Shown in pieces: positions 1 to 9,509 of a stretch of 64,000 bases of DNA. Positions within the stretch are counted from its first letter, which is position 1. Each line of letters opens with the position of its first letter. The DNA is from Deltaproteobacteria bacterium. GTDB lineage: Bacteria > Desulfobacterota > Syntrophorhabdia > Syntrophorhabdales > Syntrophorhabdaceae. The position numbers were made by a program, and so were the translations under genes. Below the pieces are notes generated by a model. It was not told the origin of the DNA. It made no database searches and was given only the letters and a program-made list of their open reading frames with translations. The stretch covers positions 1-64,000 of the forward strand of contig JAKORG010000025.1 in assembly GCA_029777945.1 (NCBI GenBank), read 5' to 3'.

Positions 1-370
1 ACTGGACGGAAAAAAGGATAAAGGGACATTTCTTTATATGCTTTCTTGCATTTTTGGTTCAGAGAACCCTGGAGTTAAATCTCAAAAAATCAGAGATAGA
101 TATTACATCATCAAAGATAAGAGAATCAATAAACAACATGAACTTTGCAAAATTTGATTCCAGTGGTCAAACCTATCTACTTAAAACCAGATATGACGAC
201 TTAGGCACAAAGATATTAAGAACCTTTAAAATCCCTTCACCTAAAACCCTATCAATCTTAAAAGACATAAATCCTTAATCCAAAAAACCTTGTAGTGGCA
301 AAATGAACTTTTTTAAAAAAAGAATTATGTAATATCAATGGGTTACGGAATATAACTGTCAAAGTCGGGA
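1..370 (+). mobile_element. right end of an IS1634-like insertion sequence (left part outside window)
   Basis: This stretch holds the last part of a transposase reading frame (to 278) followed by a short non-coding tail that ends in tgtcaaagtcggga (357-370). That tail (tgtagtgg..., aatatcaatgggtta..., ctgtcaaagtcggg) resembles what I remember of the right ends of IS1634-family elements. The left end and most of the element lie before the window, so the exact boundary and any target duplication cannot be checked. The 3' boundary at 370 is an inference from a second, diverged copy of the same 40 bases at 498-537. Confidence 0.6.
3..278 (+). CDS. transposase, IS1634/IS4-like, C-terminal fragment (5' end outside window)
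   Basis: The frame is open from base 3, reads WTEKRIKGHFFICFLAFLVQ and ends with TAA at 276-278. The WTExRIKGHxFICFLAF block is typical of the C-terminal part of DDE transposases of the IS1634 group, after the catalytic region. The ATG/TTG codons inside the frame are not real starts, because the frame continues off the left edge. About 90 C-terminal residues are visible; catalytic acids are not in the window, so activity cannot be judged. Confidence 0.75.
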   Translation, partial: WTEKRIKGHFFICFLAFLVQRTLELNLKKSEIDITSSKIRESINNMNFAKFDSSGQTYLLKTRYDDLGTKILRTFKIPSPKTLSILKDINP

Positions 371-497
371 ATATATGATGCTATGGGATTAAAACTCTCT
401 TCAGTTCCATTTCAAATTAAATAACTCATAAGACAACCTCTCTCTCAGGAAAGTTGAAATAAAAAATGTAGTGCTTAACTATTTTTTAAAATCCTTT

Positions 498-537
498 AAT
501 ATCATACAGTTATAGAAATAAGTGGTCAAAGTCGGGA
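498..537 (+). repeat. diverged second copy of the IS right end
   Basis: These 40 bases align without gaps to 331-370 (about 28 of 40 identical) and end in the same 13 bases, gtcaaagtcggga. A tgtagtg also precedes both copies (291-297 and 467-473). The two copies lie in the same orientation 167 bp apart. This looks like the decayed right end of an older, related element. The gene-free stretch 279-637 thus holds the IS tail, this relic and otherwise nothing I can recognise. Confidence 0.5.
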
Positions 538-637
538 TTTACAAAATTGTTTTGTATCTTCCTAATAAAACATGCTCAACTTTGTAAAAAACCAGTAAGT
601 TCATTATGTTACTTTTTGGTATATTTCAGAATTAACA

Positions 638-823
638 ATGGATATGAAAAAATTTATGAAGAAGTTGGAGGTGGGGGTGAATGTTCATTATTTATATCCC
701 TATCTAAGAAGAATCGGTAATAATGCCATTGTGATCCTTGGCGTTGACAAGACAGAGGAGGCACAAAAGGTTCTTCAGCAGAACTGGATACATACGCTCG
801 GTAAAGAAGCGTATAATTTTTAG
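638..823 (+). pseudogene. ACT-domain protein, C-terminal remnant
   Basis: The 61-residue frame (EVGVNVHYLYPYLRR, then NNAIVILGVDKTEEAQKVL, then GKEAYNF) looks like the last ACT repeat of the roughly 140-residue tandem ACT proteins that often accompany phenylacetate-CoA-ligase-type enzymes in anaerobes. The first ACT repeat and the start of the second are missing; upstream in frame there is a stop at 596-598 and IS debris. I infer a gene truncated by insertion or deletion. A short genuine gene starting at 638 is possible but no good ribosome-binding site is seen (aattaacaATG). Confidence 0.5.
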
Positions 824-853
824 TAAAGGAGTTTTTTACAATAAAGGCTAAGA

Positions 854-1159
854 TTACAATTTTCTGTGACATTGGACGCATTCATTAAAGGCCTTTTTAC
901 CTTCATGACAAAAGAAACACTTTTTATCAGTAAAGTGCTCATCCATTGTAAACAGAGCTTTTTTACATGTATTAAAAAGGGTTAAATGACAATCTTTGCA
1001 GATAAACCCCTTAGAAGCATGAATCTGATGGTCGAATATTACCTTGCCCTGTCCTCCTCCCCAGTATACTAAAACATTATTATCCATCAAAGAAATTGCT
1101 AAATTGCTTGCCAGGAAGACAAATGAGATTGCTAAAATTATAAAAAGCATTTTCTTCAT
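854..1159 (-). CDS. periplasmic triheme c-type cytochrome (c7/c3-like)
   Basis: This 101-residue protein starts with an export signal (MKKMLFIILAISFVFLASNLA) and carries three CxxCH haem motifs: CKDCH, CFFCH and CVQCH. The block GKVIFDHQIHASKGFICKDCH is typical of the small c7/c3-like cytochromes of Deltaproteobacteria, where an upstream His serves as distal haem ligand. It should be an electron carrier in the periplasm. It follows the exported FMN alpha-hydroxy-acid dehydrogenase on the same strand, with a hairpin between them, so it may receive electrons from that enzyme; this is inference from neighbourhood. Confidence 0.8.
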   Translation of the reverse strand: MKKMLFIILAISFVFLASNLAISLMDNNVLVYWGGGQGKVIFDHQIHASKGFICKDCHLTLFNTCKKALFTMDEHFTDKKCFFCHEGKKAFNECVQCHRKL

Positions 1160-1192
1160 GCTATACCCCGTTTAAGAGTTAAAATGGATATT

Positions 1193-1217
1193 GTCGCTAA
1201 TATAAAATTTTAGCGAC
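1193..1217 (-). terminator. hairpin between dehydrogenase and cytochrome genes
   Basis: GTCGCTAA (1193-1200) and TTAGCGAC (1210-1217) form a perfect 8-bp stem around a 9-base loop, just after the stop of the dehydrogenase gene read on the minus strand. No clear U-run follows, so it may be a weak terminator or an mRNA-processing/stability element that sets a different level for the cytochrome. Confidence 0.4.
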
Positions 1218-1233
1218 CACTCTCTTTCAATAA

Positions 1234-2436
1234 CTACACTATAATCTTTCTGTTTACCTTTTTAACATCCGAAGTTCCAGTCAACACCATAGAATCTATT
1301 AGTTCTGATTTCATCTTGTTTATCATAAGGGCAACACCTTCTTTGTCTCCACCCACTGCACCCCTTAAAAGATGTCTTCCTGAAAGCACTGCATCAGCAC
1401 CAAGGGCTAACATCTTTAGGACATCTGTTCCATATTTTATGGCACCGTCGGCAAATATAATTGTCTTGCCCTTTACTTTATCAGCAATCTTAGGTAACAC
1501 CTCTGCTACACCTGGTGTGTAATCGAGAACCCTTCCTCCATGATTAGAAACAACAATAGCAGCTGCACCTGAGTCAATGGCCATCTCTGCCTCTTCTATA
1601 GTCATTATGCCTTTTATAATAAAAGGTAATTTAGTTGACCTTGCAATCTCTTTTAATTGTTTTGGAGTTTTTGGTTCAACAGTTTGACCAGGGAGAGCAC
1701 GGGCAGCACGGCCTGCTGAATCTATATCTATTGCAAAGGCAAGGGCACCAGCCTGTTCTATCATTTTTATACGTTTTATAATCTCATCCTGGGTTCTGGG
1801 TTTTATAGTGACTATGGCCTTACCATTGTATTTTTTAACAGCCTTAAGTCTTATCTCAAACACTTCTATCGGGTCACCGATGCCATCGGCAGCAAACCCT
1901 ATTGTGCCTGCCATTATACAACCGCCTAATATGGCATCTATGTATTCATCGTCTGTCATTTTTCCTTTTAATCCCATGTTGTATGTGGTTCCACCTGTAG
2001 GGGCTGCAAGAACGGGAAGGGAAAGTTTTTCACCCCAGAGGGTAATGGATGTGTTTACCTTTTTAACATCATGAAATGTCCTCATATTCAGTTGTATCTT
2101 TTGAAGGGCAATAAAGTTATTTTTAAATGATTGACCAGAGCCAATTCCTCCCATGCCTGGCACCTCTCCTGCGCATGCCACACCATCACATTCATGGCAT
2201 ACCCGACACTTAGGATATAATCTTTCACGGGCTTTTTTCAGCACATCTTCTATTTTTAAAGGTTGGTTCTTTGGCTCATCGATTCTTTTTGTCTGCTCGT
2301 TAGCATGCAGTTTATCGGTTTTGGCAAGGGTAGCCATCGCAATTGCCCCTGCTGTACCCATTGATATGTTTTTTATAAAATCCCGACGGCTAAAACCTTT
2401 ATCCTCTTTGTCTTCGGTAAGATTGTTTTTAGACAT
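1234..2436 (-). CDS. FMN-dependent alpha-hydroxy-acid dehydrogenase with Tat signal
   Basis: The 400-residue protein has a Tat signal (SRRDFIKN followed by a hydrophobic stretch), a cysteine cluster CRVCHECDGVACAGEVPGMG, and then an FMN alpha-hydroxy-acid oxidase/dehydrogenase barrel. The barrel shows FIIKGIMT (flavin-binding Lys) and SNHGGRVLD (catalytic His, substrate Arg). It probably oxidises a 2-hydroxy acid such as lactate or glycolate outside the cytoplasm. I place the start at 2436: the ATG at 2448 overlaps a GGAGG that is ideally placed (5 nt) for the second ATG. A TTAACA-17-TATAAT promoter lies upstream. Which acid is used cannot be told; the cysteine cluster occurs in anaerobe members of the family, with no Tat signal in many of them. 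Confidence 0.8.
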   Translation of the reverse strand: MSKNNLTEDKEDKGFSRRDFIKNISMGTAGAIAMATLAKTDKLHANEQTKRIDEPKNQPLKIEDVLKKARERLYPKCRVCHECDGVACAGEVPGMGGIGSGQSFKNNFIALQKIQLNMRTFHDVKKVNTSITLWGEKLSLPVLAAPTGGTTYNMGLKGKMTDDEYIDAILGGCIMAGTIGFAADGIGDPIEVFEIRLKAVKKYNGKAIVTIKPRTQDEIIKRIKMIEQAGALAFAIDIDSAGRAARALPGQTVEPKTPKQLKEIARSTKLPFIIKGIMTIEEAEMAIDSGAAAIVVSNHGGRVLDYTPGVAEVLPKIADKVKGKTIIFADGAIKYGTDVLKMLALGADAVLSGRHLLRGAVGGDKEGVALMINKMKSELIDSMVLTGTSDVKKVNRKIIV

Positions 2437-2463
2437 AACATCCTCCATTTATATTTTTCCATT

Positions 2464-2492
2464 ATTATAGAATTGAAAAGTTTTTATGTTAA
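2464..2492 (-). promoter_or_regulatory. sigma-70-type promoter for the dehydrogenase-cytochrome pair
   Basis: On the minus strand TTAACA (2492-2487) and TATAAT (2469-2464) are separated by 17 bp, with transcription expected to start near 2457, about 20 bp before the coding start at 2436. This suggests that the pair is transcribed independently of the ilvE operon, which ends at 2595. Confidence 0.6.
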
Positions 2493-2594
2493 GTTATCCT
2501 CAAGGGTTTTTATCCTGAGTTTCATATTTTTTTATTTTTGTTTATTTTGTACAAGTTACAGATGTTGATATTTATAGCAAAAAAGTAAAAACAT

Positions 2595-3506
2595 TTATAT
2601 ATATGTCAACCAATCCCTGTATTCTTCATGCATGCCTCGAGCAACCTCAAAGAATTTTTTCTGTATCTTAAGTGTTATAGGTCCGGGTTTACCTTGACCA
2701 ATGCTTCTTCCATCCACCTCCCTCACAGGGGTTACTTCTGCCGCTGTGCCTGTAAAGAATACCTCGTCTGCTATATAAAGCTCGTCTCTTGTAAATCTCT
2801 CTTCTTTTACCTCGTAACCCATGTCCTTTGCAAGTTTTATGACCGCTGCCCTTGTTATGCCTGGCAAAATGGATGTTAGGGGCGTTGTCTTGATTACATC
2901 CTTTCTTATCATAAAGACGTTTTCTCCACTTGCCTCTGAAATATATCCGTCCGTATCGAGCATTATTGCCTCATCATATCCTGCTGCTATTGCCTCTCTT
3001 TTTGCGAGGATAGAGTTAACATAATGACCACAAATTTTGCCTTTAGTCATACAGGAATCAACATGATGTCTCAAAAAAGATGAGACTTTAGCCCTTATTC
3101 CATTTGCAAGGCCTTCGTCACCTAAATATGCACCCCATACCCAGCTTATTATTGCAAGCCTTACCTTAAATTCCTTAACATATAACCCGAGTTGCCCATC
3201 ACCCATAAAAGCAATGGGTCTTATATAGCATTCGTTAAATTTATTCACCTTTACTATTTCTTTGCATATCTGTTTTACTTCTTCTTTGGTATACGGTATG
3301 TCAAGCTGAACAATATGGGCTGAGTCAAAGAACCTGTCTATGTGTTCGTTTAGCATAAAAATGGCACTTTTTCCATCATGGCACCTATAGCATCTGATGC
3401 CTTCAAAGACACCCACACCATAGTGTAGCGTATGGGTGCAAACGTGGACATTTGCATCATCCCAGTCAATAAATTTTCCGTCTAACCAAATCTTATCTGC
3501 TCTCAT
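2595..3506 (-). CDS. ilvE: branched-chain amino acid aminotransferase
   Basis: At 303 residues this has the usual length of a class IV PLP aminotransferase. [14 protein letters not shown] at the N-terminus, Lys157 in [10 protein letters not shown] (Schiff-base lysine by alignment with E. coli IlvE), [12 protein letters not shown] and [11 protein letters not shown] match IlvE well. It transfers amino groups between glutamate and the branched-chain 2-oxoacids in the cytoplasm. It is the last gene of the long fab-rib operon, two bases after nusB, with AGGAG before its ATG. A D-amino-acid aminotransferase is a less likely reading. Confidence 0.9.
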   Translation of the reverse strand: MRADKIWLDGKFIDWDDANVHVCTHTLHYGVGVFEGIRCYRCHDGKSAIFMLNEHIDRFFDSAHIVQLDIPYTKEEVKQICKEIVKVNKFNECYIRPIAFMGDGQLGLYVKEFKVRLAIISWVWGAYLGDEGLANGIRAKVSSFLRHHVDSCMTKGKICGHYVNSILAKREAIAAGYDEAIMLDTDGYISEASGENVFMIRKDVIKTTPLTSILPGITRAAVIKLAKDMGYEVKEERFTRDELYIADEVFFTGTAAEVTPVREVDGRSIGQGKPGPITLKIQKKFFEVARGMHEEYRDWLTYI

Positions 3507-3507
3507 T

Positions 3508-3924
3508 TTATGCTGCTCCTTTTTTAATATTTTCTTTTAAAACTCTATCTAACACACCGTTTATAAAATTTTTTGAGTCTTCGCTTCCATATTTTTTTGC
3601 GAGCTCAATTGCCTCATTTATTGCTACCTTTGGCGGACAGTCTATGGAAAATATCATTTCAAACACACCTATCCTTAATATATTTCTATCCACATAGGTA
3701 ATTCTATTGAGATTCCAGTTTTCACAGGATGAATCTATATATCCATCGATCTTATCCATCTCTTTTTTTATGCCCGATAGCAAATATCTTGCATAATCTA
3801 TTATATCAGACTCATGGGGAAACACCTCGCAGTATCTTTCAAGGCCGTATTCAGGGTCATTGCCCGATGTTTCCATCTGATATAACATTTTAAGTGCTAA
3901 CTCTCTTGCCTTTCTTCTTCGCAC
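3508..3924 (-). CDS. nusB: transcription antitermination factor NusB
   Basis: The 138-residue protein begins with [17 protein letters not shown] and contains [13 protein letters not shown] and [17 protein letters not shown], the hallmarks of NusB. It binds boxA RNA with NusE (S10) in rRNA antitermination. The start is a TTG at 3924 and lies 28 bp inside the end of ribH; no ATG fits the family N-terminus. The ribH-nusB order is common in Proteobacteria, and the overlap suggests translational coupling. Confidence 0.92.
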   Translation of the reverse strand: MRRRKARELALKMLYQMETSGNDPEYGLERYCEVFPHESDIIDYARYLLSGIKKEMDKIDGYIDSSCENWNLNRITYVDRNILRIGVFEMIFSIDCPPKVAINEAIELAKKYGSEDSKNFINGVLDRVLKENIKKGAA

Positions 3925-4385
3925 AATTTGTTATCCTTTATCAAATTTAACAATTCTATCATAGACATGGCTGCATCGTATCCTTTGTTGCCGGATTTAG
4001 TTCCTGCCCTCTCTATGGCCTGCTCTATGTTATCGCTTGTAATAATTCCAAATGTAACGGGTTTTTCAAAATCCAGGGCAACCTGGGCAATGCCTTTTGT
4101 TACTTCATTAGCCACATAGTGAAAATGGGGTGTTGCCCCTTTTATAACTGCGCCTAAACATATAACACCATCAATATCTGGTTTTTTTACGAGGAGTTTT
4201 GCAATAAGAGGTATCTCAAAAGAACCAGGCACTTTATATATTTCAATATCCTTTTCTTCTGCACCGTGTCTCTTTAATGCATCCAGTGCACCATCGAGGA
4301 GTCTATCTGTTATGAAACTATTGAATCTGCTTACAACTATGGCTATTTTTAATCCCTTTGCTACTAATTTTCCTTCATGTATCAT
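3897..4385 (-). CDS. ribH: 6,7-dimethyl-8-ribityllumazine synthase
   Basis: The 162-residue protein shows the standard motifs: [42 protein letters not shown] with the catalytic His of the PHF(H/D)YV segment, and [12 protein letters not shown]. It condenses 5-amino-6-ribitylaminouracil with 3,4-dihydroxy-2-butanone 4-phosphate. It stands in the order ribD-ribE-ribBA-ribH, so all dedicated riboflavin genes except the pyrimidine phosphatase are here. TAAGGAG precedes the ATG. Confidence 0.95.
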   Translation of the reverse strand: MIHEGKLVAKGLKIAIVVSRFNSFITDRLLDGALDALKRHGAEEKDIEIYKVPGSFEIPLIAKLLVKKPDIDGVICLGAVIKGATPHFHYVANEVTKGIAQVALDFEKPVTFGIITSDNIEQAIERAGTKSGNKGYDAAMSMIELLNLIKDNKLCEEERQES

Positions 4386-4394
4386 AATATCTCC

Positions 4395-5600
4395 TTAAAT
4401 GTTATTCAGTAAATGGCCGAGTTTTTTCTGCTTTGTCTTAAGGTATGTAATGTTGTATTTTGTAGGTGAAATTTCGAGGGGAACCCTTTCAACAACCTTT
4501 AAACCATAACCTTCAAGTCCTTTTATCTTTCTCGGGTTATTTGTGATAAGCCTCATCTTTCTCACGCCGAGGTCATACAAAATCTGGGCGCCAATGCCAT
4601 AGTCTCTTAAGTCAGGTGAAAAACCAAGGGCAATGTTTGCCTCTACTGTGTCATGTCCTTTATCCTGCAAGCTATATGCCTTTATTTTGTTTAATAGACC
4701 TATACCCCTTCCTTCCTGTCTCATATATAAAAGGACACCCTTTTGTTCCTTTCCTATCATGGTAAGGGCAGTATGGAGCTGGTCTCCACAGTCACACCTT
4801 AAAGACCCAAGGACATCACCTGTAAAACATTCAGAATGGACCCTTACCAGCACATTATCATCCGGTGATATCTCGCCTTTGACAAGGGCAAGGTGGGTCT
4901 TGTTATCTATATCGTTTTCATAACCGATTAATCTAAATTCACCGCCATATTTTGTGGGCAGTGTAGTTTCTGCCACACGCCTTACAAGTTTTTCATTTTT
5001 AGTCCTGAATTTTATCAAATCGGCAATGGTAACTATTTTAAGGTTGTGTTTTTCTGCAAATTTTTCGAGGTCAGGCATACGGGCCATGGTCCCGTCTTCT
5101 TTCATGATTTCGCATATGACACCTGCAGGTTTAAGTCCAGCGAGCCTTGCAAGGTCAACAGAAGCCTCTGTATGACCTACCCTCACGAGGACACCACCTT
5201 TTTTTGCCATAAGGGGAAATATATGGCCCGGTTTTGCAAGATCATCAGGGGTGGTACTGTCGTCTATGGCAACTTGAATGGTCCTTGCACGGTCGTACGC
5301 AGATATTCCTGTTGTCACCCCTTCCTTTGCTTCAATGGACACTGTAAAGGCTGTTTTATGCGGAGATGTGTTATCTTGAACCATAAGAGGCAGTTCTAAT
5401 TCTCTGACCCTTTCTTCTGTTAATGAGAGACATATCAGTCCGCAGGCATATCTTGCCATGAAGGTAATGGCCTCTGGTGTAACCTTTTCAGCGGCAATCA
5501 TCAAATCACCTTCATTTTCCCTGTCCTCATCGTCTACGATGATAATCATCTTTCCCTGTCTTACATCATCTAAAACATCTTCTATCTTTGAGGTTGGCAT
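4395..5600 (-). CDS. ribBA: bifunctional DHBP synthase / GTP cyclohydrolase II
   Basis: This 401-residue fusion has an N-terminal RibB domain (residues about 1-200: [14 protein letters not shown] acidic loop, [24 protein letters not shown]) and a C-terminal RibA domain (about 205-401: [15 protein letters not shown] then LRCDCGDQL zinc cysteines, and [13 protein letters not shown]). Both halves keep their known catalytic and metal-binding residues, so it should feed both branches of riboflavin synthesis. It lies 4 bp after ribE and 10 bp before ribH. Confidence 0.95.
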   Translation of the reverse strand: MPTSKIEDVLDDVRQGKMIIIVDDEDRENEGDLMIAAEKVTPEAITFMARYACGLICLSLTEERVRELELPLMVQDNTSPHKTAFTVSIEAKEGVTTGISAYDRARTIQVAIDDSTTPDDLAKPGHIFPLMAKKGGVLVRVGHTEASVDLARLAGLKPAGVICEIMKEDGTMARMPDLEKFAEKHNLKIVTIADLIKFRTKNEKLVRRVAETTLPTKYGGEFRLIGYENDIDNKTHLALVKGEISPDDNVLVRVHSECFTGDVLGSLRCDCGDQLHTALTMIGKEQKGVLLYMRQEGRGIGLLNKIKAYSLQDKGHDTVEANIALGFSPDLRDYGIGAQILYDLGVRKMRLITNNPRKIKGLEGYGLKVVERVPLEISPTKYNITYLKTKQKKLGHLLNNI

Positions 5601-5603
5601 CTT

Positions 5604-6251
5604 TTAATCCCCTTTAATGTATCCGTATTTATATAAAAAATCAAAATCGATTCCTTTTTTTTCAATTTTTGTTAAAAGGCTTTCCACATACTTGCCTATT
5701 ATATCCGTTTCTATATTAACCTTACTCCCTACTTTCTTATTCCCTATGGTGGTTCTTTCTGAGGTATAAGGGATTATATTAATTGTAAAAATATTATCAT
5801 CCTTGGTGTTTACTGTCAAGCTAATGCCGTCAATACAAACTGAACCCTTTACCACTATAAACCTTGCCACATCTTTTGGCACCTCGATACTTATAATCTT
5901 TGAATCACCGGAAGGTGTTATGGACTTTATAGTTCCAATGCAGTCTACATGACCTGTGACTATGTGGCCACCAAACCTATTTTGAGGTGTCATGGCAAGC
6001 TCAAGATTGACCCTGTCACTTATCCCTTTTTGACCTAATGTTGTCACTTTTAGTGTTTCAAGAGAGGCATCTGCATTGAACGTATTTTCTTTAATCTGTG
6101 TTGCCGTAAGGCAGACGCCATCTACAGAGATACTGTCCCCTTCTTTAATATCTTTTATAAGTTTTAAGGTCTTTATGGAAAACTCCCATTTCCCGCTTTG
6201 TTTTTTTATGTCTTTTATCTCACCGATATCTTCAATAATCCCTGTGAACAT
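5604..6251 (-). CDS. ribE: riboflavin synthase alpha chain
   Basis: The 215-residue protein has the two internally repeated lumazine-binding halves: [10 protein letters not shown] with DSISVDGVCLTA, and GHIVTGHVDCIG with GSVCIDGISLTVN. It dismutates two lumazines to riboflavin and the pyrimidine precursor. It overlaps the end of ribD by 20 bp, which suggests coupled translation. Confidence 0.93.
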   Translation of the reverse strand: MFTGIIEDIGEIKDIKKQSGKWEFSIKTLKLIKDIKEGDSISVDGVCLTATQIKENTFNADASLETLKVTTLGQKGISDRVNLELAMTPQNRFGGHIVTGHVDCIGTIKSITPSGDSKIISIEVPKDVARFIVVKGSVCIDGISLTVNTKDDNIFTINIIPYTSERTTIGNKKVGSKVNIETDIIGKYVESLLTKIEKKGIDFDFLYKYGYIKGD

Positions 6252-7335
6252 ATCCCTCCAGGCAGATGTCTTCTTTGAATTTTTTCATTCCGTCTATTTT
6301 AAGTTTATAGGCATCTTTTAGAAAATCTACGCCTTTTCCGCCTATAAGGTTGAGTGCAGATTTTCCCCCAATAAAGATAGGGGCGTAGAACAGTATAAAC
6401 TTGTCAATCAAACCCTCTTTTAATAATCCTCCATTTAATTCTCCACCACCTTCCACCAGCACAGTCATGATTTCCCTTTTATATAGTTCATTTTTTACAT
6501 ATTTAAGAGATACCCTTCCATTTTCATCTTTTGGGCATTTAACTACTTCTATTCCAAGGGAGGTCAGTCTTGCCTCTTTGTCAGGCCTTGAATCGTCTGA
6601 TGTAAAAACCAGTGTTTTGTATTTTTCTGCTGTCTTTACGATGTCACAGGAAAGGGGTAGCCTTAATTTGGAATCAAGGATGACCCTCAACGGATATTTT
6701 TTTACCTTTATCATCTTCGGTATGAGCATGGGGTTGTCTGTAATGACCGTATTTATACCTACCATAATGGCATCAACAGATGCCCTCAATTTATTAGTAT
6801 ATCTCCTTGATTGTTCATTGGATATCCATTTTGAATCGCATGTCTTTGTTGCTATTTTTCCATCGAGGCTTATAGCTGCCTTCATAATAAAAAAAGGCCT
6901 TGATTTCTCCATATACACAATGAATGCCTCGTTTAGTTTTTTAGCCTCTTCCTCAAGGATGCCGATTTTAACATTAATGCCGGCATCTTTTAATCTCTGT
7001 GCACCTTTACCGCTTACCTGCGGGTTTGGGTCACACATGGCCATTATAACACTTTTAATGCCTGCATTTATAATTGCCTCAGTGCACGGCGGGGTCTTAC
7101 CAAAGTGTACACACGGTTCGAGATTCACATATAGTGTTGCTCCCTTTGCCTCTTCTTTTGCATCGTTTATGGCAATGATTTCTGCATGGGGCAGGCCTGC
7201 CTTTTTGTGATAGCCCTTTCCTACTATTTTATTGTTTTTTACGATTACTGCACCTACCATAGGATTGGGGGAGGTTGTTTCCCTGCCTTTTTTTGCAAGG
7301 CTTAGTGCCAAACGCATATACTCTTCGTCACTCAT
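6232..7335 (-). CDS. ribD: riboflavin biosynthesis deaminase/reductase RibD
   Basis: The 367-residue protein has an N-terminal zinc deaminase ([10 protein letters not shown], then [16 protein letters not shown]) and a C-terminal reductase domain (from about residue 145: [48 protein letters not shown]). It performs the second and third steps of the pathway from GTP. It begins in an ATGA overlap with the nrdR stop. No FMN riboswitch exists here, because the genes abut; regulation must come from the operon promoter far upstream. Confidence 0.94.
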   Translation of the reverse strand: MSDEEYMRLALSLAKKGRETTSPNPMVGAVIVKNNKIVGKGYHKKAGLPHAEIIAINDAKEEAKGATLYVNLEPCVHFGKTPPCTEAIINAGIKSVIMAMCDPNPQVSGKGAQRLKDAGINVKIGILEEEAKKLNEAFIVYMEKSRPFFIMKAAISLDGKIATKTCDSKWISNEQSRRYTNKLRASVDAIMVGINTVITDNPMLIPKMIKVKKYPLRVILDSKLRLPLSCDIVKTAEKYKTLVFTSDDSRPDKEARLTSLGIEVVKCPKDENGRVSLKYVKNELYKREIMTVLVEGGGELNGGLLKEGLIDKFILFYAPIFIGGKSALNLIGGKGVDFLKDAYKLKIDGMKKFKEDICLEGYVHRDY

Positions 7336-7793
7336 TGTTCATCCTTTTTTATAAGTAATTCCTTTAACTCTTCCATGAACTCGTTTATGTCTTTGAATTG
7401 TCTGTAAACAGAAGCAAAACGAACATAGGCCACTTCATCGAGTTTTTTAAGCTCATCCATGACCATCTCGCCAATTTCAGAACACTTTATTTCCCTTTCA
7501 TTTTTTTCAAATAAATTGTATTCAATCCTTGAAACGATCTTTTCAAGGGTTGTAATACTTATCGGTCTTTTTTCACAGGCCTTTTTAAGACCGTTTAATA
7601 TTTTTGCCCTGTCAAAAACCTCTCTTCTACCGTCTTTTTTTATAACAAGGAGCCCTTCTTCAAGTCTTTCTGCAGTGGTAAATCTCCTTGAGCACTTTAA
7701 GCATTCCCTCCGTCTTCTTATAGTGTCCATTTCTTTGTTCATCCTTGAATCAAGAACTTTACTTTCCGTATATCCACAAAATGGACACTTCAT
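7332..7793 (-). CDS. nrdR: transcriptional repressor NrdR
   Basis: The 153-residue protein has the zinc ribbon [17 protein letters not shown] with [11 protein letters not shown], followed by the ATP-cone domain ([17 protein letters not shown]). NrdR senses (d)ATP and represses ribonucleotide reductase genes. The coupling to ribD and to glyA/dCMP deaminase is the common nucleotide-linked arrangement. It overlaps both neighbours by 4 bp. Confidence 0.95.
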   Translation of the reverse strand: MKCPFCGYTESKVLDSRMNKEMDTIRRRRECLKCSRRFTTAERLEEGLLVIKKDGRREVFDRAKILNGLKKACEKRPISITTLEKIVSRIEYNLFEKNEREIKCSEIGEMVMDELKKLDEVAYVRFASVYRQFKDINEFMEELKELLIKKDEQ

Positions 7794-8236
7794 ATCTTTT
7801 TCAGTTTAATATTCGACTCTTTTATCAATTCAATGGAAAGTTCATCTTGATAACCGTCAAGATAGGTTACCTTGGTTATACCTGCGTTTATAATCATTTT
7901 CATGCAAATAGAACAGGGTAGGTGGGTTGAATAGATCTCTGCTCCATTAATGGATACGCCGTGTAATGCTGCCTGAATTATTGCATTCTGTTCTGCATGT
8001 AGACCCCTACACAGTTCGTGCCTCTCCCCTGATGCAATGTTCATCTTTTCTCTGAGACATCCCCTGTCTATACAGTGCTTGAGTCCCTTTGGTGCACCGT
8101 TATAACCTGTTGATAGGATCCTCTTGTCTTTTACTATCAATGCACCCACCTGTCTCCTGATGCAGGTTGACCTCTTTGAAACAATTCTGGCTATCTCCAT
8201 AAAATAATTATCCCAATCAGGACGGTCGATTTTCAT
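7790..8236 (-). CDS. deoxycytidylate (dCMP) deaminase
   Basis: The 148-residue protein has a zinc deaminase core: [13 protein letters not shown] (zinc His and catalytic Glu) and [18 protein letters not shown] (two zinc Cys). [21 protein letters not shown] at the start is typical of dCMP deaminase/ComEB. It supplies dUMP for thymidylate synthesis. It sits between glyA (source of methylene-THF) and nrdR, a sensible dNTP context. Confidence 0.9.
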   Translation of the reverse strand: MKIDRPDWDNYFMEIARIVSKRSTCIRRQVGALIVKDKRILSTGYNGAPKGLKHCIDRGCLREKMNIASGERHELCRGLHAEQNAIIQAALHGVSINGAEIYSTHLPCSICMKMIINAGITKVTYLDGYQDELSIELIKESNIKLKKI

Positions 8237-9480
8237 ATTTTATAAATTTTTGAATAAAAAGGGAATGATAAACATAATTTTTTCACTTCTTCTTTGACTT
8301 CTTGCTGGATCTTTTCATTTTCAGGATCTTTTAAAACCTTATCTATTAATTCGGCTATTATTTCCATTTCCTTTTCTTTCATACCCCTTGTTGTAATGGC
8401 AGGTGTTCCCACCCTTATACCACTTGCAATCATTGGACTTTTTGTATCAAAGGGTATAAGATTTTTATTTATCATAATACCGCTTTTTTCCAGTGCCTCC
8501 TGTGCAATTTTACCTGTAATACCCTTATTTGTAAGGTCAACAAGGAAAAGATGATTATCAGTGCCACCGGATACGATCCTGTATCCCCTTTCCATCATCT
8601 TTTTACAGAGGTACTGGGCATTGGCTATGATTTGGCGTGAGTATTCTTTAAATTCATTGGTCATGGCATTTTTTAAGGCCACTGCCTTTGCTGCAATGAC
8701 ATGCATGAGAGGCCCACCCTGGATGCCAGGGAATACTGCCGAATCAATCTTTTTGGCGAATTCCTGTTTGCATAGGATGAGTCCACCTCTGGGACCACGC
8801 AGTGTCTTATGAGTTGTGGTTGTTACAAAGTGGGCATATTCTACTGGGCTTGGGTGATAACCAGAAACGATTAGGCCTGCTATGTGGGCAATGTCTGCCA
8901 TGAGATACGCCCCTACCTCATCGGCTATCTCCCTGAATTTTTTGAAGTCTATAATCCTTGAATATGCACTTGCGCCTGTAACTATTAGTTTCGGTTTTTC
9001 CTTCTTAGCAATATCTCTAATCTCATCATAGTCGAGCATTTCATCTTTCTGCGAAACCTTATAGCCAACTGTTCTGTAAAATTTGCCCGAAAAGCTTACC
9101 TTTGCACCGTGAGTTAGGTGTCCCCCGTGGTCAATGTCCATACCAAGGATCGTATCCCCTATATTTAAGGCAGCATAATAGACTGCCATATTTGCCGAGG
9201 AACCAGAATGGGGCTGGACATTGGCATGCTCTGCATTGAAGAGCTTTTTTGCCCTTTCTATAGCAATTTCCTCTATTTTATCGAGATAATAACAACCGCT
9301 GTAATATCTCTTGAAAGGATAGCCCTCTGCATATTTGTTTGTCAGAACACAACCCTGGGTTTCGAGAATATCTTCAAAAACGTAGTTTTCAGACGCTATC
9401 ATTATGAGGCTATACTCTTCCCTCTCTATTTCTTTTTTTACTAATCCATAGATTTCGCTATCTGATTGTTCTAATTTCAT
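8233..9480 (-). CDS. glyA: serine hydroxymethyltransferase
   Basis: The 415-residue protein shows [43 protein letters not shown], and the PLP-lysine motif [14 protein letters not shown]. It interconverts serine and glycine with THF, giving methylene-THF. The stop overlaps the dCMP deaminase start (ATGA). In this organism it links the operon to one-carbon metabolism, as do the Hut genes further along. Confidence 0.95.
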   Translation of the reverse strand: MKLEQSDSEIYGLVKKEIEREEYSLIMIASENYVFEDILETQGCVLTNKYAEGYPFKRYYSGCYYLDKIEEIAIERAKKLFNAEHANVQPHSGSSANMAVYYAALNIGDTILGMDIDHGGHLTHGAKVSFSGKFYRTVGYKVSQKDEMLDYDEIRDIAKKEKPKLIVTGASAYSRIIDFKKFREIADEVGAYLMADIAHIAGLIVSGYHPSPVEYAHFVTTTTHKTLRGPRGGLILCKQEFAKKIDSAVFPGIQGGPLMHVIAAKAVALKNAMTNEFKEYSRQIIANAQYLCKKMMERGYRIVSGGTDNHLFLVDLTNKGITGKIAQEALEKSGIMINKNLIPFDTKSPMIASGIRVGTPAITTRGMKEKEMEIIAELIDKVLKDPENEKIQQEVKEEVKKLCLSFPFYSKIYKI

Positions 9481-9509
9481 TTTTACTTACCTTTCTAACC
9501 TTTAATCAT

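Noticed and set aside
6401-7210. A 269-codon plus-strand open frame opposite ribD
   Set aside because: It is antisense to the whole RibD reading frame, which has intact motifs; its translation is low-complexity Ser/Pro/Leu-rich and has no ribosome-binding site or homology I recognise.
4395-7335. FMN riboswitch controlling the riboflavin genes
   Set aside because: ribD, ribE and ribBA overlap or abut and there is no leader space for an RFN element in front of any of them.
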